A DNA stretch of 64,000 bases, from positions 54,883,358 through 54,947,357 of the forward strand of contig NC_030683.2 in NCBI RefSeq assembly GCF_000004195.4, given 5' to 3'. This stretch comes from Xenopus tropicalis (Eukaryota > Chordata > Amphibia > Anura > Pipidae). A model generated the notes under the pieces. The model worked only from the letters and a program-made list of their open reading frames with translations. It ran no database searches and was not told where the DNA came from. Made by a program: the position numbers and the translations under genes. Positions 1 through 11,169 of the stretch are shown piece after piece. Each line of letters opens with the position of its first letter. The stretch's first letter is position 1.

Positions 1-440
1 CTTTAAGTTTAGTTTTAAAAAAGACTGGGGGAGGATTTTCTCCGGAGGAAATCAGGGAGGGCATTCCACATGTAAGGGGCAGCAAGGCAGAAAGGTTTAA
101 GGCGGGAAACAGCAGTAGTAGTGGGGGGCGCATCCAAACGGTTGCTCTGCGAGGAACGAAGGAGTCGGCCAGGAACGTATGAGAGAAAAGATGTATTGAG
201 GAGCAGAGGAATGGAGGGATTTGAAGGTTAAGAGAAGGAGTTTGTAAGATATTCTTTGTTTAATAGGAAGCCACGATAAGGACTTTAGCAGGGGAAGGGC
301 CTGAACTCTCCTTGATGACAATTCTGGCAGCAGTGTTAAATATAGACTGTAGGGGGAAAAGATGGGAGTTAGGGAGGCCGGTTAGTAAAAAGTTACAGTA
401 GTCAAGTCAGGATAGGATTAGAGCATGCATGAGCAGCCTA
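1..440 (-). pseudogene. CR1/L2-type LINE, C-terminal RT region relic
   Basis: The minus-strand translation (about 97-321) contains a WLPIKQRISYKLLLLTFK block followed by LHSSAPQYI. This fits the thumb/C-terminal region of CR1/L2-like non-LTR reverse transcriptases, where the family pattern is roughly L-x-W-L-P-I-x-x-R-I-x-Y-K-L followed by a P-x-Y-I segment. Upstream sequence (about 300-430) still encodes a degraded version of the preceding segment in other frames. Only the tail of the ORF is present and it is frame-broken, so this is a dead fragment running off the left edge. Family assignment is inferred from motif shape. Confidence 0.6.
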
Positions 441-534
441 ATCTAATACATTAGATTAGGTTAGGGATGGGATACATTAGGTTCAAGAAGGGGTTAAATG
501 CCTTTTTAGCCAATGAGAAAATACAGGTACGATA

Positions 535-700
535 AATAGTGATGAGTGAATTTTTTCACCAGACATGGATTTGCAGCGAAGACAAAATTGTTGCTGAGAA
601 AAAAGAGTCACTGCAAAAAAAATGCCCGTTGACTTTAATGCATCTGGAGTGAGAAAAAACAGCCATTGACTTTAATGCATTTGGAGAAAATCAGAGAAAT
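535..700. repeat. MITE fragment (GATGAGTGAAT type)
   Basis: The segment begins GTGATGAGTGAATTTTTTC and contains two copies of a 'ttgactttaatgcat' block at about 628 and 667. It resembles a common frog MITE that starts with GATGAGCGAAT. A second scrap of the same type lies near 63590. No intact opposite end was found. The assignment is from memory of frog repeats. Confidence 0.35.
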
Positions 701-1836
701 GTTGAGCCGTGAAAAGAACATTACGACTACTGACCTTAAATATTGAGAAGGAAAAATTCAGGAGATTAGGAGCCTTAACAAGAGGAATTATACAATCTGT
801 TCTATTTCTCACATGCCACAGTTACTGAAATGGTACCTTCCTATACAAAGGTTAACAGTGACATGGATATCTATTAAAGCTCAAAAAATACAATTATTTG
901 TTAACATACAATGGTAGGACTATAACTAAAGTAAACAGAAAATGGTAGGGATTTCAACAGATCATTTATATTATTATATAAAAGGAATATTATTATTAAA
1001 TATAGTGGTGTTCATTTTTTTAACAAATGATTTGCTTAAACTAAGAATTATTTTACAATTCATTTCTAAGCTTTATTACTCATTTATTAGTCATTTAGCT
1101 CCAAAGCACATTGACACATATAAACCACCAAATTAAACTAAGCCAAAAGAAGAAAAAAAAACCCAGTACACAGAATTTAAACCATCCTTGTATAGAAAAA
1201 AAATCCACAATGCATGGTGACAATGGGGTGCTGATTTAATATTTATGGATTAGTCAATGCACTGTATGCTAATAAAGATTGAGGATGTTTATATATATAC
1301 AAGGATAGTCTGAGTTGTGTGTACTTGGTCTATTTTTCATTTGGTTTAGTTTAATTTGAATCAACCCAGTAGCATCATTAATTTTTGGCTAAATATGGCT
1401 ATTTGGTAAAGAATAGGTGACTATGACCACTGCTAAAACTTCAGGAGCGTGACATAAATTATTTCTCTTTTATGAAGCATCAAATTATCAGAATTCCTAC
1501 ACCTATAATATTAACATTTAGTTGCTGCAGTATGAACCCAGTTACATGCAGGTGCTTGGATTCATGCTGCACAAACCGTTATTTAACCTATCTTGTTATA
1601 GGCTTTCCATTCATACATACCCTTCAATTTCTAGAGACATCTGATGCATTTTACCCTATGCTTGTGAGTAAAAGACATAATAAAGCAGAGTTCAGGCCAC
1701 TGGAAGCTTAGTGTCTCCAAGGCACTTTTGTACCATTGCCTTAACATTTTTAATTAGCTGCAATTAATTTCAAGTGACATGGTTCTGAAATATCAAAATA
1801 ATAGGCACAGATAAACTTGGGCTATATACTAACTAC
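701..1836. other. AT-rich intergenic DNA, nothing recognised
   Basis: There are only short chance ORFs and no recognisable domain or terminal repeat. It ends at the 4-bp target duplication CTAC (1833-1836) of the neighbouring LTR element. Confidence 0.5.
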
Positions 1837-2566
1837 TGTAAGATTTGATCTATATATAATAATAATAATATAATATTAATAATAATATTAATCACCCCTC
1901 TTACTAGGGTTTCGGTTCTTTTGAGAAGCAGACAAATAACCCACACGAATAAGTGTATATTAAAATGAATATATTGAGTAGCAAATCAATGGACGGTTAC
2001 ACTTAAATGATTAGTTAACAAACACAATATTTATACATTATTTACATTTACAGATTAATGACAAAATCTACATTATAGCTACCGATGAACAAAGAACATG
2101 GTGGTCTGATTCCTTGCCATGGCCTTCTCTCTCCGGTCTGTCTCACATCCTGCCCAGTCACTTCTGATCCAGTCCCCAGGTGCTCCTCCCAGGTTCCTCT
2201 CCCAGGTTGCTCTTCCCCGGTTGCCCCCTTGACCACTGTCCAGCCCACATTTATGCACCTTTCAGCCACTGCCCCCCACATACCAACTGATCAGATGGGG
2301 GTTGATACAAACCACACCTTGCTCATTGTTCAGTAACTGTTGAGTTTTATGGCTTCTCGGGGACGTACTGTCCCACCATCCACAGAAAAACCCTTAGATA
2401 TGGAGATTTGGCTTCGGGTGCAACTTGAAAAACTGGTTTATAGTAATCAGTTTAGTAATCAGTAGAGCTCCCCCCATACTCAGTGTATAACACAATAGAG
2501 CCACAAACACACATATATATTTATATATATCACAAATAATGGCACCCAAATACACGATTTCTTACA
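1837..2566 (-). repeat. 3' LTR (left copy) of gag-only element
   Basis: This is a 730-bp copy, near-identical to 5243-5972. In element (minus) orientation an AT-rich TATA-like stretch lies at about 2513-2530 near the upstream end, and a run of ATT/AAT trinucleotides lies at about 1853-1895 near the downstream end. Short ORFs inside it recur identically in the other LTR and are not genes. Confidence 0.88.
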
Positions 2567-2600
2567 AATCCCCACCTAGAGGGCGAAGGACTTCACAAGG
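2567..2600 (-). promoter_or_regulatory. Candidate polypurine tract
   Basis: Read on the minus strand, the bases just before the 3' LTR are purine-rich (AGGTGGGGATT). This is the position where plus-strand DNA synthesis is primed in LTR elements. It is short and supported mainly by position. Confidence 0.4.
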
Positions 2601-3980
2601 AAAGAGCCCTCTAAATACAAAAAGGTATAACATTCAGGGACACCCATTCATGTATAATATGTATTTGTGCTGAAAGTGAAAGGATTACTGAGACCCAAAT
2701 TATATAACACTCACACATGCTTAAGTTTTAGGGTACTGTGAGGTAATATTTAACCTAATTATAAAAACACTCACAGTTTATATTCATAATTTGAACCCTT
2801 CTGCCAGTTAGAAAATCTCACACACTTTTAGAGGCTTTGTTTCCAGCTTACTTTGCTGCATTGTCTGTGCGCTGTACACACCACTTACCCACGTGACACT
2901 GCTCCACCCATGTCTGGGCTGGATCCCATTTTAGGCCTCTGCAGTAACCCATGGCCATTAAACTTTGGTGTTTGCAACACCCAACACATTTTGCTTACCA
3001 CGGTTACCATATGAATGAGACCACACAGGGAAAATCCTTTATTATTGTGGGGTAGGGTGAGAAACTCTGTGGCACATTTTATTAATCAGCATAGCTGGGA
3101 TTAGCACCTCAATTCAAGGATAGGTGTGAACATAACCAATACTGGCTTCAGGAAATTAAAAAGATAAACTACACTAAAGTGTGCAGCACTATCTTAGCCA
3201 AATCACTAGTGAGATGTTTGTCATCTTTGTCTCAGTATTTCCCACTCAGTTTCATGCCTGATCATCTAAATAGAGCAACATAGAGGTAAGGAGTATTATT
3301 GTTAGGCCTAGTTTGTTTGTTGTTTGGACGGACAGACCATAAACATAAACAAAGTAAAACATTTGCTGTAACTAGAAATGCACATGACAAACCAGACTGG
3401 TAACTATAATGCAAACTAGCGAAGTGAAGTGGTTTTAAACACCCCACCTTGAAGATTTTACAGACATCAAATTCAAGATCAAAACCACAAAAGACAAACT
3501 TTGGAGAAAAACTATAGACTGAATACTGCTTTGATACAGAAACACATAACATATATCGAGGTAATCAAGCAGCATGCAATCTATGTAAAAATGTCACAAA
3601 CGTGTTGCTGCTAATACAAAGAGTAAAAAAAAACAAAATCTGACTTAGGCAAATCATATCAAAAATAAAATTCAAATTGTGCCTCAGTGCTTTTTACTCT
3701 CCTACTAAACTAAAGCAGCGACCATTTTACTCCCTCACAGTGCAGGTCATTCTAACTATTAAAAACCAAAAATGTTTTTGAATTTGTATAACCTGACTGT
3801 ACCAAACCAATTTAGAGGCTTCTCCTTCTGTGTAAAAAGGAAAAAAACAAACAAATAAATAAGGTCCTCTATAATTTTTTTTTTTTTTTCCACAGGACAC
3901 GGTAAGGCACGGAATTCTCCTTTACATAATCCTGAATCCTTGTTTATCCTGTAAAACATAAACTTGGTGAAGGGAAAACA
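2601..3980. other. Non-coding interior of the LTR element
   Basis: About 1.4 kb lies between the gag stop and the 3' LTR, where pol would be expected. The small ORFs here (for example minus 3262-3552) show no RT, integrase or protease motifs. I see nothing that looks like degraded pol, which suggests unrelated filler or a complete replacement of pol. Confidence 0.55.
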
Positions 3981-5114
3981 TTAGGGCATATTCACATTTT
4001 GTTTCCCTCTATTCTCATTAGCCCTTCTTCTTTTAATTTGAGAAAGTTCTAATTTGATACTTTCCAACTCTTTTTTAAATGCTCCCCATGCATTTTGGAG
4101 ATTGGAGTTCTCTGCACTCAGCCTTTCTTTCTGAGTTGTAAGAACCTGATATGGGACCCATGTATTCCCATACCTACTTTTCTTTTGAAATCCCCACCTA
4201 GAGGAATTCCAATTCTCTCTTTCATTGTACCAATTATTATTATCCCAATAATAGTTTTTCAGGGTACAATACCTGGCTATGTGCCCAACTTTTGAACACG
4301 CATAGCACCCAAACACTTTCTTTTCTGTGTGTTTTTTAACTGAATTGTTACAATTCTGTTTAGCAGGGAGAGAAACCTTTATCGCCGACACCCTTTCCTT
4401 GTTATGCTGTTTTCTAGATTGCAGGGGGTTAGAAACCTGTTTTCCTGGACTGTTGTCTTTCAGTTTATCAGTCCTGTACTCGGCACAATTAGAAATCAAT
4501 TTAGAAGGCCTGGTATGACTAGTACATTCTAAACTAGTCACATTACCTTCACTTGCAGTTTCACATTTCCTATTGCTTTCTTTTAAACCATTAGCAGACA
4601 GATCTCTACCCTTAGTATTACTCTGCCCGGTAACAGCTAATACAACAGGACTTCTTAACTGAGCTTTTAACCCTTTAATCTCTGATGAATGATCAGCTCC
4701 TACATTGCTGGTTGAGGTTGCAACCAAACTTTTAATGGTGCCCTCTGCATCTCTCAGCCTCTGTTTGAGCTGCGCAATCTCCTTCTTGTTTTCTGCCATT
4801 GTTTGCTGGTTGCTAATGGAAATAGCAGCAGCATTTTCAACAGAAAATTTTAGAGAATCAATTGTATCATTTAAATAAAGAATCTTTTCCTCCAGATTCT
4901 CCTTCTGCACCGCTAGAGTTTGATACTGTTCTGCTATCCAGCAGGCAGCAAAAACCAATGCACTTTTCCCTTTTGATTTAGACATACATTTTTCTTGGAT
5001 TGCCCTGGTCACATAAACCTGAGCCTTAGCCCATGGATCTGGAGATCCCTGCATACACTTAACAATCTCCCCTGAGCACGTGACCGTGGCAATCTTTTTA
5101 GCTAAGACATCCAT
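3981..5114 (-). CDS. Gag-like protein with CCHC zinc knuckle
   Basis: A 377-aa uninterrupted ORF begins about 125 bases inside the 5' LTR. The first ~70 residues contain a compact, partly hydrophobic region. Residues ~70-130 form a strongly heptad-like coiled coil (QKENLEEKILYLNDTIDSLK and onward). A polar low-complexity linker follows. One retroviral-type zinc knuckle, C-x2-C-x4-H-x4-C (CYACSKVGHIARYC), lies around residue 270. A second short coiled coil and a basic C-terminus (KRRR) follow. This order (assembly region, coiled coil, knuckle, basic tail) fits a nucleocapsid-forming Gag. No protease or RT follows in any frame. The family is not identified. An intact ORF in an element with near-identical LTRs suggests recent function or very recent insertion. 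Confidence 0.75.
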   Translation of the reverse strand: MDVLAKKIATVTCSGEIVKCMQGSPDPWAKAQVYVTRAIQEKCMSKSKGKSALVFAACWIAEQYQTLAVQKENLEEKILYLNDTIDSLKFSVENAAAISISNQQTMAENKKEIAQLKQRLRDAEGTIKSLVATSTSNVGADHSSEIKGLKAQLRSPVVLAVTGQSNTKGRDLSANGLKESNRKCETASEGNVTSLECTSHTRPSKLISNCAEYRTDKLKDNSPGKQVSNPLQSRKQHNKERVSAIKVSLPAKQNCNNSVKKHTEKKVFGCYACSKVGHIARYCTLKNYYWDNNNWYNERENWNSSRWGFQKKSRYGNTWVPYQVLTTQKERLSAENSNLQNAWGAFKKELESIKLELSQIKRRRANENRGKQNVNMP

Positions 5115-5222
5115 TTTTTAAAACTTAAAACAAAGACTAAAACAACACAAAACAAAACAATCGATTGGTTTGTTACACGATAATATACACTTATAAATAT
5201 GAATTAAATGCCATGCATTGCT

Positions 5223-5240
5223 CTCCTGCCTGGCTCGCCA
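5223..5240 (-). promoter_or_regulatory. Candidate tRNA primer-binding site
   Basis: On the minus strand, two bases after the end of the 5' LTR, the sequence reads TGGCGAGCCAGGCAGGAG. Retroelement primer-binding sites start with TGG (complement of tRNA CCA). The matching tRNA was not identified. Confidence 0.5.
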
Positions 5241-5242
5241 TC

Positions 5243-5972
5243 TGTAAGATTTGATCTATATATAATAATAATAATATAATATTAATAATAATATTAATCA
5301 CCCCTCTTATTAGGGTTTCGGTTCTTTTGAGAAGCAGACAAATAACCCACACGAATAAGTGTATATTAAAATGAATATATTGAGTAGCAAATCAATGGAC
5401 GGTTACACTTAAATGATTAGTTAACAAACACAATATTTATACATTATTTACATTTACAGATTAATGACAAAATCTACATTATAGCTACCGATGAACAAAG
5501 AACATGGTGGTCTGATTCCTTGCCATGGCCTTCTCTCTCCGGTCTGTCTCACATCCTGCCCAGTCACTTCTGATCCAGTCCCCAGGTGCTCCTCCCAGGT
5601 TCCTCTCCCAGGTTGCTCTTCCCCGGTTGCCCCCTTGACCACTGTCCAGCCCACATTTATGCACCTTTCAGCCACTGCCCCCCACATACCAACTGATCAG
5701 ATGGGGGTTGATACAAACCACACCTTGCCCATTGTTCAGTAACTGTTGAGTTTTATGGCTTCTCGGGGACGTACTGTCCCACCATCCACAGAAAAACCCT
5801 TAGATATGGAGATTTGGCTTCGGGTGCAACTTGAAAAACTGGTTTATAGTAATCAGTTTAGTAATCAGTAGAGCTCCCCCCATACTCAGTGTATAACACA
5901 ATAGAGCCACAAACACACATATATATTTATATATATCACAAATAATGGCACCCAAATACACGATTTCTTACA
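5243..5972 (-). repeat. 5' LTR (right copy) of gag-only element
   Basis: The boundaries are set by TGTAAGATTT at the left, TTTCTTACA at the right, and CTAC flanks. It matches 1837-2566 almost base for base; visible differences include C/T near 1905 against 5309 and T/C near 2322 against 5729. Confidence 0.88.
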
Positions 5973-5976
5973 CTAC

Positions 5977-8436
5977 TCAAGAGGTGCAATTAATGAATGA
6001 TTTCATTTGGAGTATTCTATATTCCCTAATTGTAACACCCTTTCTTCTTCAAGTTGTTTTTAATATATACATGCATTTTCCAGAAGCATGCCAATGCTTA
6101 GACTAACCTTTGACATATGCTCTGTATGAATAGGCAACCAAAAATTAATTAACTCAAATTAATGCATCTTTTTTTAGTACCCCCAACACAAAACACATTT
6201 ACATTATTCAAAGTTCAAAAGAACAGCTGGCAATGTGGAGGCCATTGAATTAGGAATTGCATTATGTTTTTCATTCATTTTAAAAATGACTGTAGTGTAA
6301 AACTGTGATTAATAGTAGGAGGCAGAATTTTGACCCTGGGCCCCACAGCTTTTATTTCTACAAGCTACAGGTAGCATTTTACAGTGTTACCAGCATCACT
6401 CTGTGTGTGTGTGTGTGTGCCTGTGTGTGGTTATAATGCATTTTGATTGAACAAATTGGCAAGCAGCATTATTAGCTGGGTGACATCAAAGTGCATTAAT
6501 CTTGTTCCCTTGCAAGTCCGAGTCAACATTAGTGCTTTCACCCAGTAATTATTAAGCTCTAGCCTAGGGTGTATTAAATGTTTTATGACATGCAACCCAA
6601 GGTAATGAAATGCAAATTTTACAATATATAACTGTACATTTATTTTCCCATACAGAAAATCAGGATGGATTTTACTTAAGATCTGCAGTGGACTAACTTC
6701 AAACTATAGAAGAGGCCAAAAAGTTTGAGTTTTAAAAATTATGTGCATTTTGAACTTGCTTTGAACTAGATTTTATTATTATAGGGCTTTCTTCTCTAAC
6801 AATACTAGGGACGCTAACCCCAAAGCCTGCACCTATGGTTAAAACACAGCTTAGTTACCATCAAGTACAAGATACTGTTTTATTATTACATATAAAATAT
6901 AAATAATTTATTAATTAGAATTATTTGCTTAAAATGGACTCTATGGGAGATGGGTTTTTCGTAATTCTGAGCTTTATGGAAAACAGGTTTCCCTATCAGG
7001 GGTCCCATACCTGCCACATACAATCAAAGCAACCATAGTTGCGACTCGGTAAGCAACCTAATTGGCTGCACTGCTGGTATCACTTTCCCTAAGGCCTTAA
7101 TATAGCTGCAGTGAAAGCCCTTCCAATGGGGGTATACTGTTAAGTTCAGGTATGGATACTGTGTTTGGCATTTTTTCTCCCAAAAACATTTTGGCTTTGG
7201 GGATTGTTATACAAAAAGTGTGTAGATTGTGGGCATTATTTTCCTGCTGAGTTTGAGTAAGTGAGTTGACACTCACAGACTTTGTGACAGTAACACCACA
7301 GGTTGTTCTTGTCTGGCTGCACTTATTTTGTTTCCCAGCCTAAATTACTGCACAAACATCTCCTGATGAGGTTAAGAATCTTCCTATAATATTTAGAATT
7401 TGCGCTTCTGTCATTTAATGTGCTTATGGCATTTTCTGAATTTTGTACATTTAACATTGGTTAAGATTTAGACTTCTGCTTTAGTTATTATGTTTATCAT
7501 AACATACCATTACATTGTGGAGCACTGTGCCAAACTGTACCTACAGAGGCAGACAAGCAGCGGATGGGCTTGGAGTGGTGCAAATTGCATGTAGCACCTC
7601 TCTTTGACTGTCTTTGATGCTGACATCTCTTTGATGCTGTCTGCTGGCTACACATATAACCTATCTACATGTCTAACCCACCCCCACCAGCACATCCCTA
7701 CCAGCAGAGGTGCTGGTCTGACTCTGTAAAGCTGTCTGCAACTGAAAAAGCAATAACCCCAGGGCAGATCTGAAAAAGAGCTTGGAGGTAGTTGACATAC
7801 AATCCCTCCCCAGGTGGCAAACCAAAATTGACAGGCTCTGAGTCTGTTCACTGCTGCAGCATCAGGTACTGTCAGAAACGGACTAGCTTTTGGATTTTTA
7901 AAAGAAATTAACCTGGACAGGCTGTTTTCATTTCTCCAAATACCTTTTCACACTTCACACCCTAGTCCAACGCTGTTTGCATTGCTGTTTTGTTGTAGTC
8001 TTTGTGGGAAAATATGCAGATAAAAAATATGTTTAGATGCTGAATTCAGGAGCCACACCCACATATCTGTCCCCATATTTTACTCTGAAAATTAGGTAAC
8101 TTTTTGCTATTGGGACTAAGGGGTACATATACAGCTGATCCTGCTTCCCTTCTATTTGTCACAAACTCAGTGGCAGAAAATTCAGCATGTAACCTGTTTG
8201 TCTGGACACAGAATCTGGATACTGCTATGAGGATGCCACATCCAGGATGGAGCTATACTAACTGACCTGCTTAGTTTTGTGTCATCTGCATCATCTGTAT
8301 CATTCTCAAGAACACAATCTGAAATTTAAAAAAAACTTTCAAATCCTTTCTTTTTTTCTGTTTTTCCCTCCTTGATTGCTGCTTTGCTGGATACATTTCT
8401 GCTCCCTTTGACTGCTAGTTTTTAAATGCTTTCCTC
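5977..8436. other. Intergenic DNA without recognised genes
   Basis: This is AT-rich sequence with short ORFs only; the longest (minus 7648-7851) has no recognisable domain. The only distinct feature is a short TG microsatellite. Confidence 0.5.
6402..6419. repeat. (TG)n microsatellite
   Basis: Nine TG units in a row, followed after a short break by further TG pairs. Confidence 0.9.
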
Positions 8437-8640
8437 TTAAAGGAAAACTATAGCCATGAACAAAGCAGGTCTTTATAAAAATATATGGCTTCAAACAGCT
8501 CATCTGTAAAACCCTGTTTGCTCTAAATAAACCATTTTTATAAAAATATGCTTTTTAAGTAGTAACATTTTTTTTCATTTTTTTAAGTGTGCTATTGGGT
8601 AATCCTAAATAGAAAATTGCCATTTTAAGAATGGGCTGCC
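8437..8640. repeat. Kolobok/T2-like MITE, one end only
   Basis: The segment starts TTAAAGGAAAACTATAGCC, matching the TTAAAGG-start pattern of the better-supported MITEs later in this window (58311, 59071). No inverted partner end was found, so it is probably truncated. Confidence 0.35.
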
Positions 8641-8918
8641 TCCTGGGGCCATACGATTTGTGGTGCACCCAAGCACACCAAGGCATACATACATGCTAAG
8701 TCACATGGGCCAATTAATGGACACAGTTATGTCTTTTTGCTCCCACACTTCTTTGTATTACAGTTAGAGCTCCATTATTTCTAGTCATGTGATCTCTGAG
8801 GGAGCACATAGACCATTACAAAATGGTGGCCAGTTTGGCAAATTCTTTATATTGCAAATTCTTTATAATGCATTTGATAGAATGTATAATTTCTAAAAAT
8901 ATATAGGTTTTTTTTCAG

Positions 8919-9185
8919 GGTCCTAAGTTCAATTCCAGCATTGGCACAATCTAGAAGGAATTTGTATGTTCTCCCTGTGGCTGTGTGTTTCCTCTAGATA
9001 CCTTGTTTTCCTTGAAAAAATATTTCTATATTTATTGGCTGATAAAATTGGCCTTAATGCGTGTAAACATGATATTGCCCTTAGATTGTAAGCTGGTCAG
9101 GGGCTGATGTGAATAATGTATGTAAAACTCTGCAGAAGGTGTAAGTCCTATATAGATAACAGATAATATAAAATAAACTTAATGT
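8919..9185 (+). repeat. SINE-like repeat
   Basis: It contains AAGTTCAATTCCAGCATTGGC (tRNA B-box-like: GTTCAATTCC) followed by TTTGTATGTTCTCCCTGTGG and a TTTCCTC block, which resembles the conserved core of V-SINE/HE1-like tRNA-derived SINEs. It then has an 'attgtaagctggtcaggggctgatgtgaat' type tail. Degenerate; recognised from general SINE knowledge. Confidence 0.4.
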
Positions 9186-9399
9186 CTTTATTTTGCATGG
9201 GCCATGAGAAGTATGCAGTTTTTTTATTTTTAGAAATATACCAAATATTCTGCTAATCATATGCATATGGTGCATGAGAAGACCTTTGGCAGTCATATTT
9301 AGTTTTATTTTGGTATCTAATGACCTTTATGAGATAAGTTACTGTAAACTGTAAGCTTTGACGTTGTTTTTCATAATTTTCTGAAATTGTTATAATCTC

Positions 9400-9735
9400 A
9401 GCTCTTTCTACTCCAAACTACCAATTTTGAAATGTGCATGAAGGTTTTGCTCTATATACACCTAACATATTTGGTACTGTCATACTGTGGAGACATGAGC
9501 CTTTCCAAATAAGTTGCAATTTTGTCTATATAATAAATTATGTTTCTGAAATTATATGTGAATTATGACATTTTTCAGGTTTTTTGAGTGATCTACACAA
9601 AAAAATCAAACAACAATTTAAGGAAGATTTAAAAAGCTTAGATTGCCCTGAAAAAATAATACACAATTTCTTTAGGTACCCCCATGGAAATGCATCTAAA
9701 GAGACAGAGAAAAAACATAGAATGCTGAAGAAATT
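9400..9735 (+). repeat. Diverged relic of the satellite-bearing piggyBac-like family
   Basis: Blocks such as 'tgtggagacatgagcctttccaaat', a later 'tgattgccctgaaaaaa'-like segment and 'aaagagacagagaaaaaacatagaatg' follow the same order as 36270-36550 of the complete element (gggagacatgaggctttccaaat, tctcctgaaaaaaac, gagagagcacagaatg). It corresponds to the right-terminal part of that element, without its TTAA end. Confidence 0.5.
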
Positions 9736-10870
9736 AAGAAATTGACTTTAAATGCTAATAAAATTCTGCTCATACATAAAGGTTTAAAACTGCTTCAACT
9801 GAAAGAGATGGTAGGGAGGGAATACTAATAAAATTACAAACCATTAAATAGTCAAATACAACAGAAGAGGATTAAAAAAAAATGGACCAGAAAACAATAA
9901 GAAAAGCAGTTACACTAGAGAAGAAGAATGCAAAAGAATGAGAGGATTTTAGAGCTCAGTAAGAAAGAGAAGGTGTAGGAAAATATATTGTGAAGGGGTC
10001 AATTGTTAAGGTTACTGTTACAAGATAATTGATGCAGGGTTGCACATCTCAGATTGCCTGTCACACTACACAAATGTTTAGTGTTCTTGTTATTGGATAG
10101 GCTATGTGTATATTTTTCTGCAGCACCCTGGGCTTGTCTCAACTGCCAGAGTACTTCAAAGAACTTCTAGCTATTTATCATGGCTGTTTGCTGGCTAAGG
10201 GAAGTGCTGCTGATTTGTAATGACTTGACAGACAGAACTTGCTCAAAAAGATCCTTTCTGTGTCACACTACTAGAGTATCACTGTCCCTTGCCATGACCC
10301 ACTACTCTGATAAGAGTGAAGAGCAGCCACCTCATCTACTGCCATTGGCAATGTGTGGCGTCATTTTGGAGAAAGAATATATAATGATCAATGCTTTAAA
10401 AAAATAAATAGATAAAAATTAAAAATATTTAAAATGTATTTACAGATGATAAATACTGATGCAAACGTAATGCAATTTATTTATAATAAACAAATCTCTC
10501 CATATACATGTTTAAATATATTGTTTTTCTTACTGTTATAGTTTTCTTTTATTTAACTCATAGAACATATGGCAATACCCTTTCACTAAGATGCATTGGA
10601 GTCAATGGGAAGGTGAAATCACATTGTTTGTACATTTTGTTTAGTATTTACATTGTCATAGCTTCTTAGCACTTCTTATGGTACAACTTGTGATCTTATA
10701 CCACTTATACTGTTAATGAAACTGCATTAGGCAAATCAACAATGAAGAAGGGCATAGTAGTGTTTGTCGAATCTTGCTACTTGGATGTAGCAAGCAATGC
10801 CAATCAGTCAGCAGCTGCAAGGGCCAATAAGGTTTCATGCGATAGAGGGCCATTCTTCCTCTTTAAAAAG
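9736..10870. other. Intergenic DNA, nothing recognised
   Basis: A short ORF (plus 10180-10407) shows no family motif and no conserved context. Confidence 0.45.
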
Positions 10871-10871
10871 C

Positions 10872-11030
10872 ATCTTTAAGGCCCTGTTTAGAATATGCGG
10901 TGCAGTTTTGGTCTTCAGTGCTTAAACAGGATATTACTGAATTAGAGTCCAAAGAAGAGCAGCTAAACTGGTAAAGTGTATGGAAAATCTCAGCTTTGAA
11001 GAAAAAGTGGCCAAGTTGAGTTTGAACTTA
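10872..11030 (+). pseudogene. LINE RT C-terminal relic
   Basis: The plus-strand translation gives a YAVQFWSSVLKQDITELES-like stretch. This matches the segment near the end of CR1/L2-type RT ORFs with the general form Y-x-V-Q-x-W-S-P-x-x-K-x-D-I-x-x-L-E. It is short and interrupted. Confidence 0.5.
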
Positions 11031-11169
11031 TTCAGTTATGTTGGTTGAAATTCAAAGGGTGTAAGAAAGTATAATCCAGTCACAATTGTACCATGATTCT
11101 AATTGAGGCAGTTGTTAATCCTTCAAAGTACATGGCTAGAAGTGTGAATTGTTATGAAACGCCAGTGTA

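Larger units (their letters stand above)
1837..5972 (-). mobile_element. Young non-autonomous LTR retroelement (gag only)
   Basis: Two 730-bp direct repeats (1837-2566 and 5243-5972) start TGTAAGATTT and end ATTTCTTACA, so they carry TG...CA termini with a short terminal inverted repeat. The element is flanked by CTAC on both sides (1833-1836 and 5973-5976), a 4-bp target duplication. The LTRs differ at only a few positions seen by eye, which implies recent insertion. The 2.68-kb interior holds one long ORF on the minus strand (a Gag-like protein with a CCHC knuckle) and no visible protease, RT, RNase H or integrase. The minus orientation is supported by the ORF, by a TGG-starting primer-binding-site candidate beside the right LTR, and by a purine-rich tract beside the left LTR. 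It would need another element's enzymes to move. Confidence 0.85.

Noticed and set aside
2048..2336. ORFs duplicated at 2048-2336 and 5454-5742
   Set aside because: They lie inside the two LTRs and are identical because the LTRs are.
1837..5972. Pair of direct repeats as a segmental duplication
   Set aside because: TG...CA ends, the 4-bp flanking duplication, primer-site candidate and gag ORF identify LTRs.
10180..10407. Plus-strand 75-codon ORF
   Set aside because: No domain, ends in an A-rich run, AT-rich surroundings.
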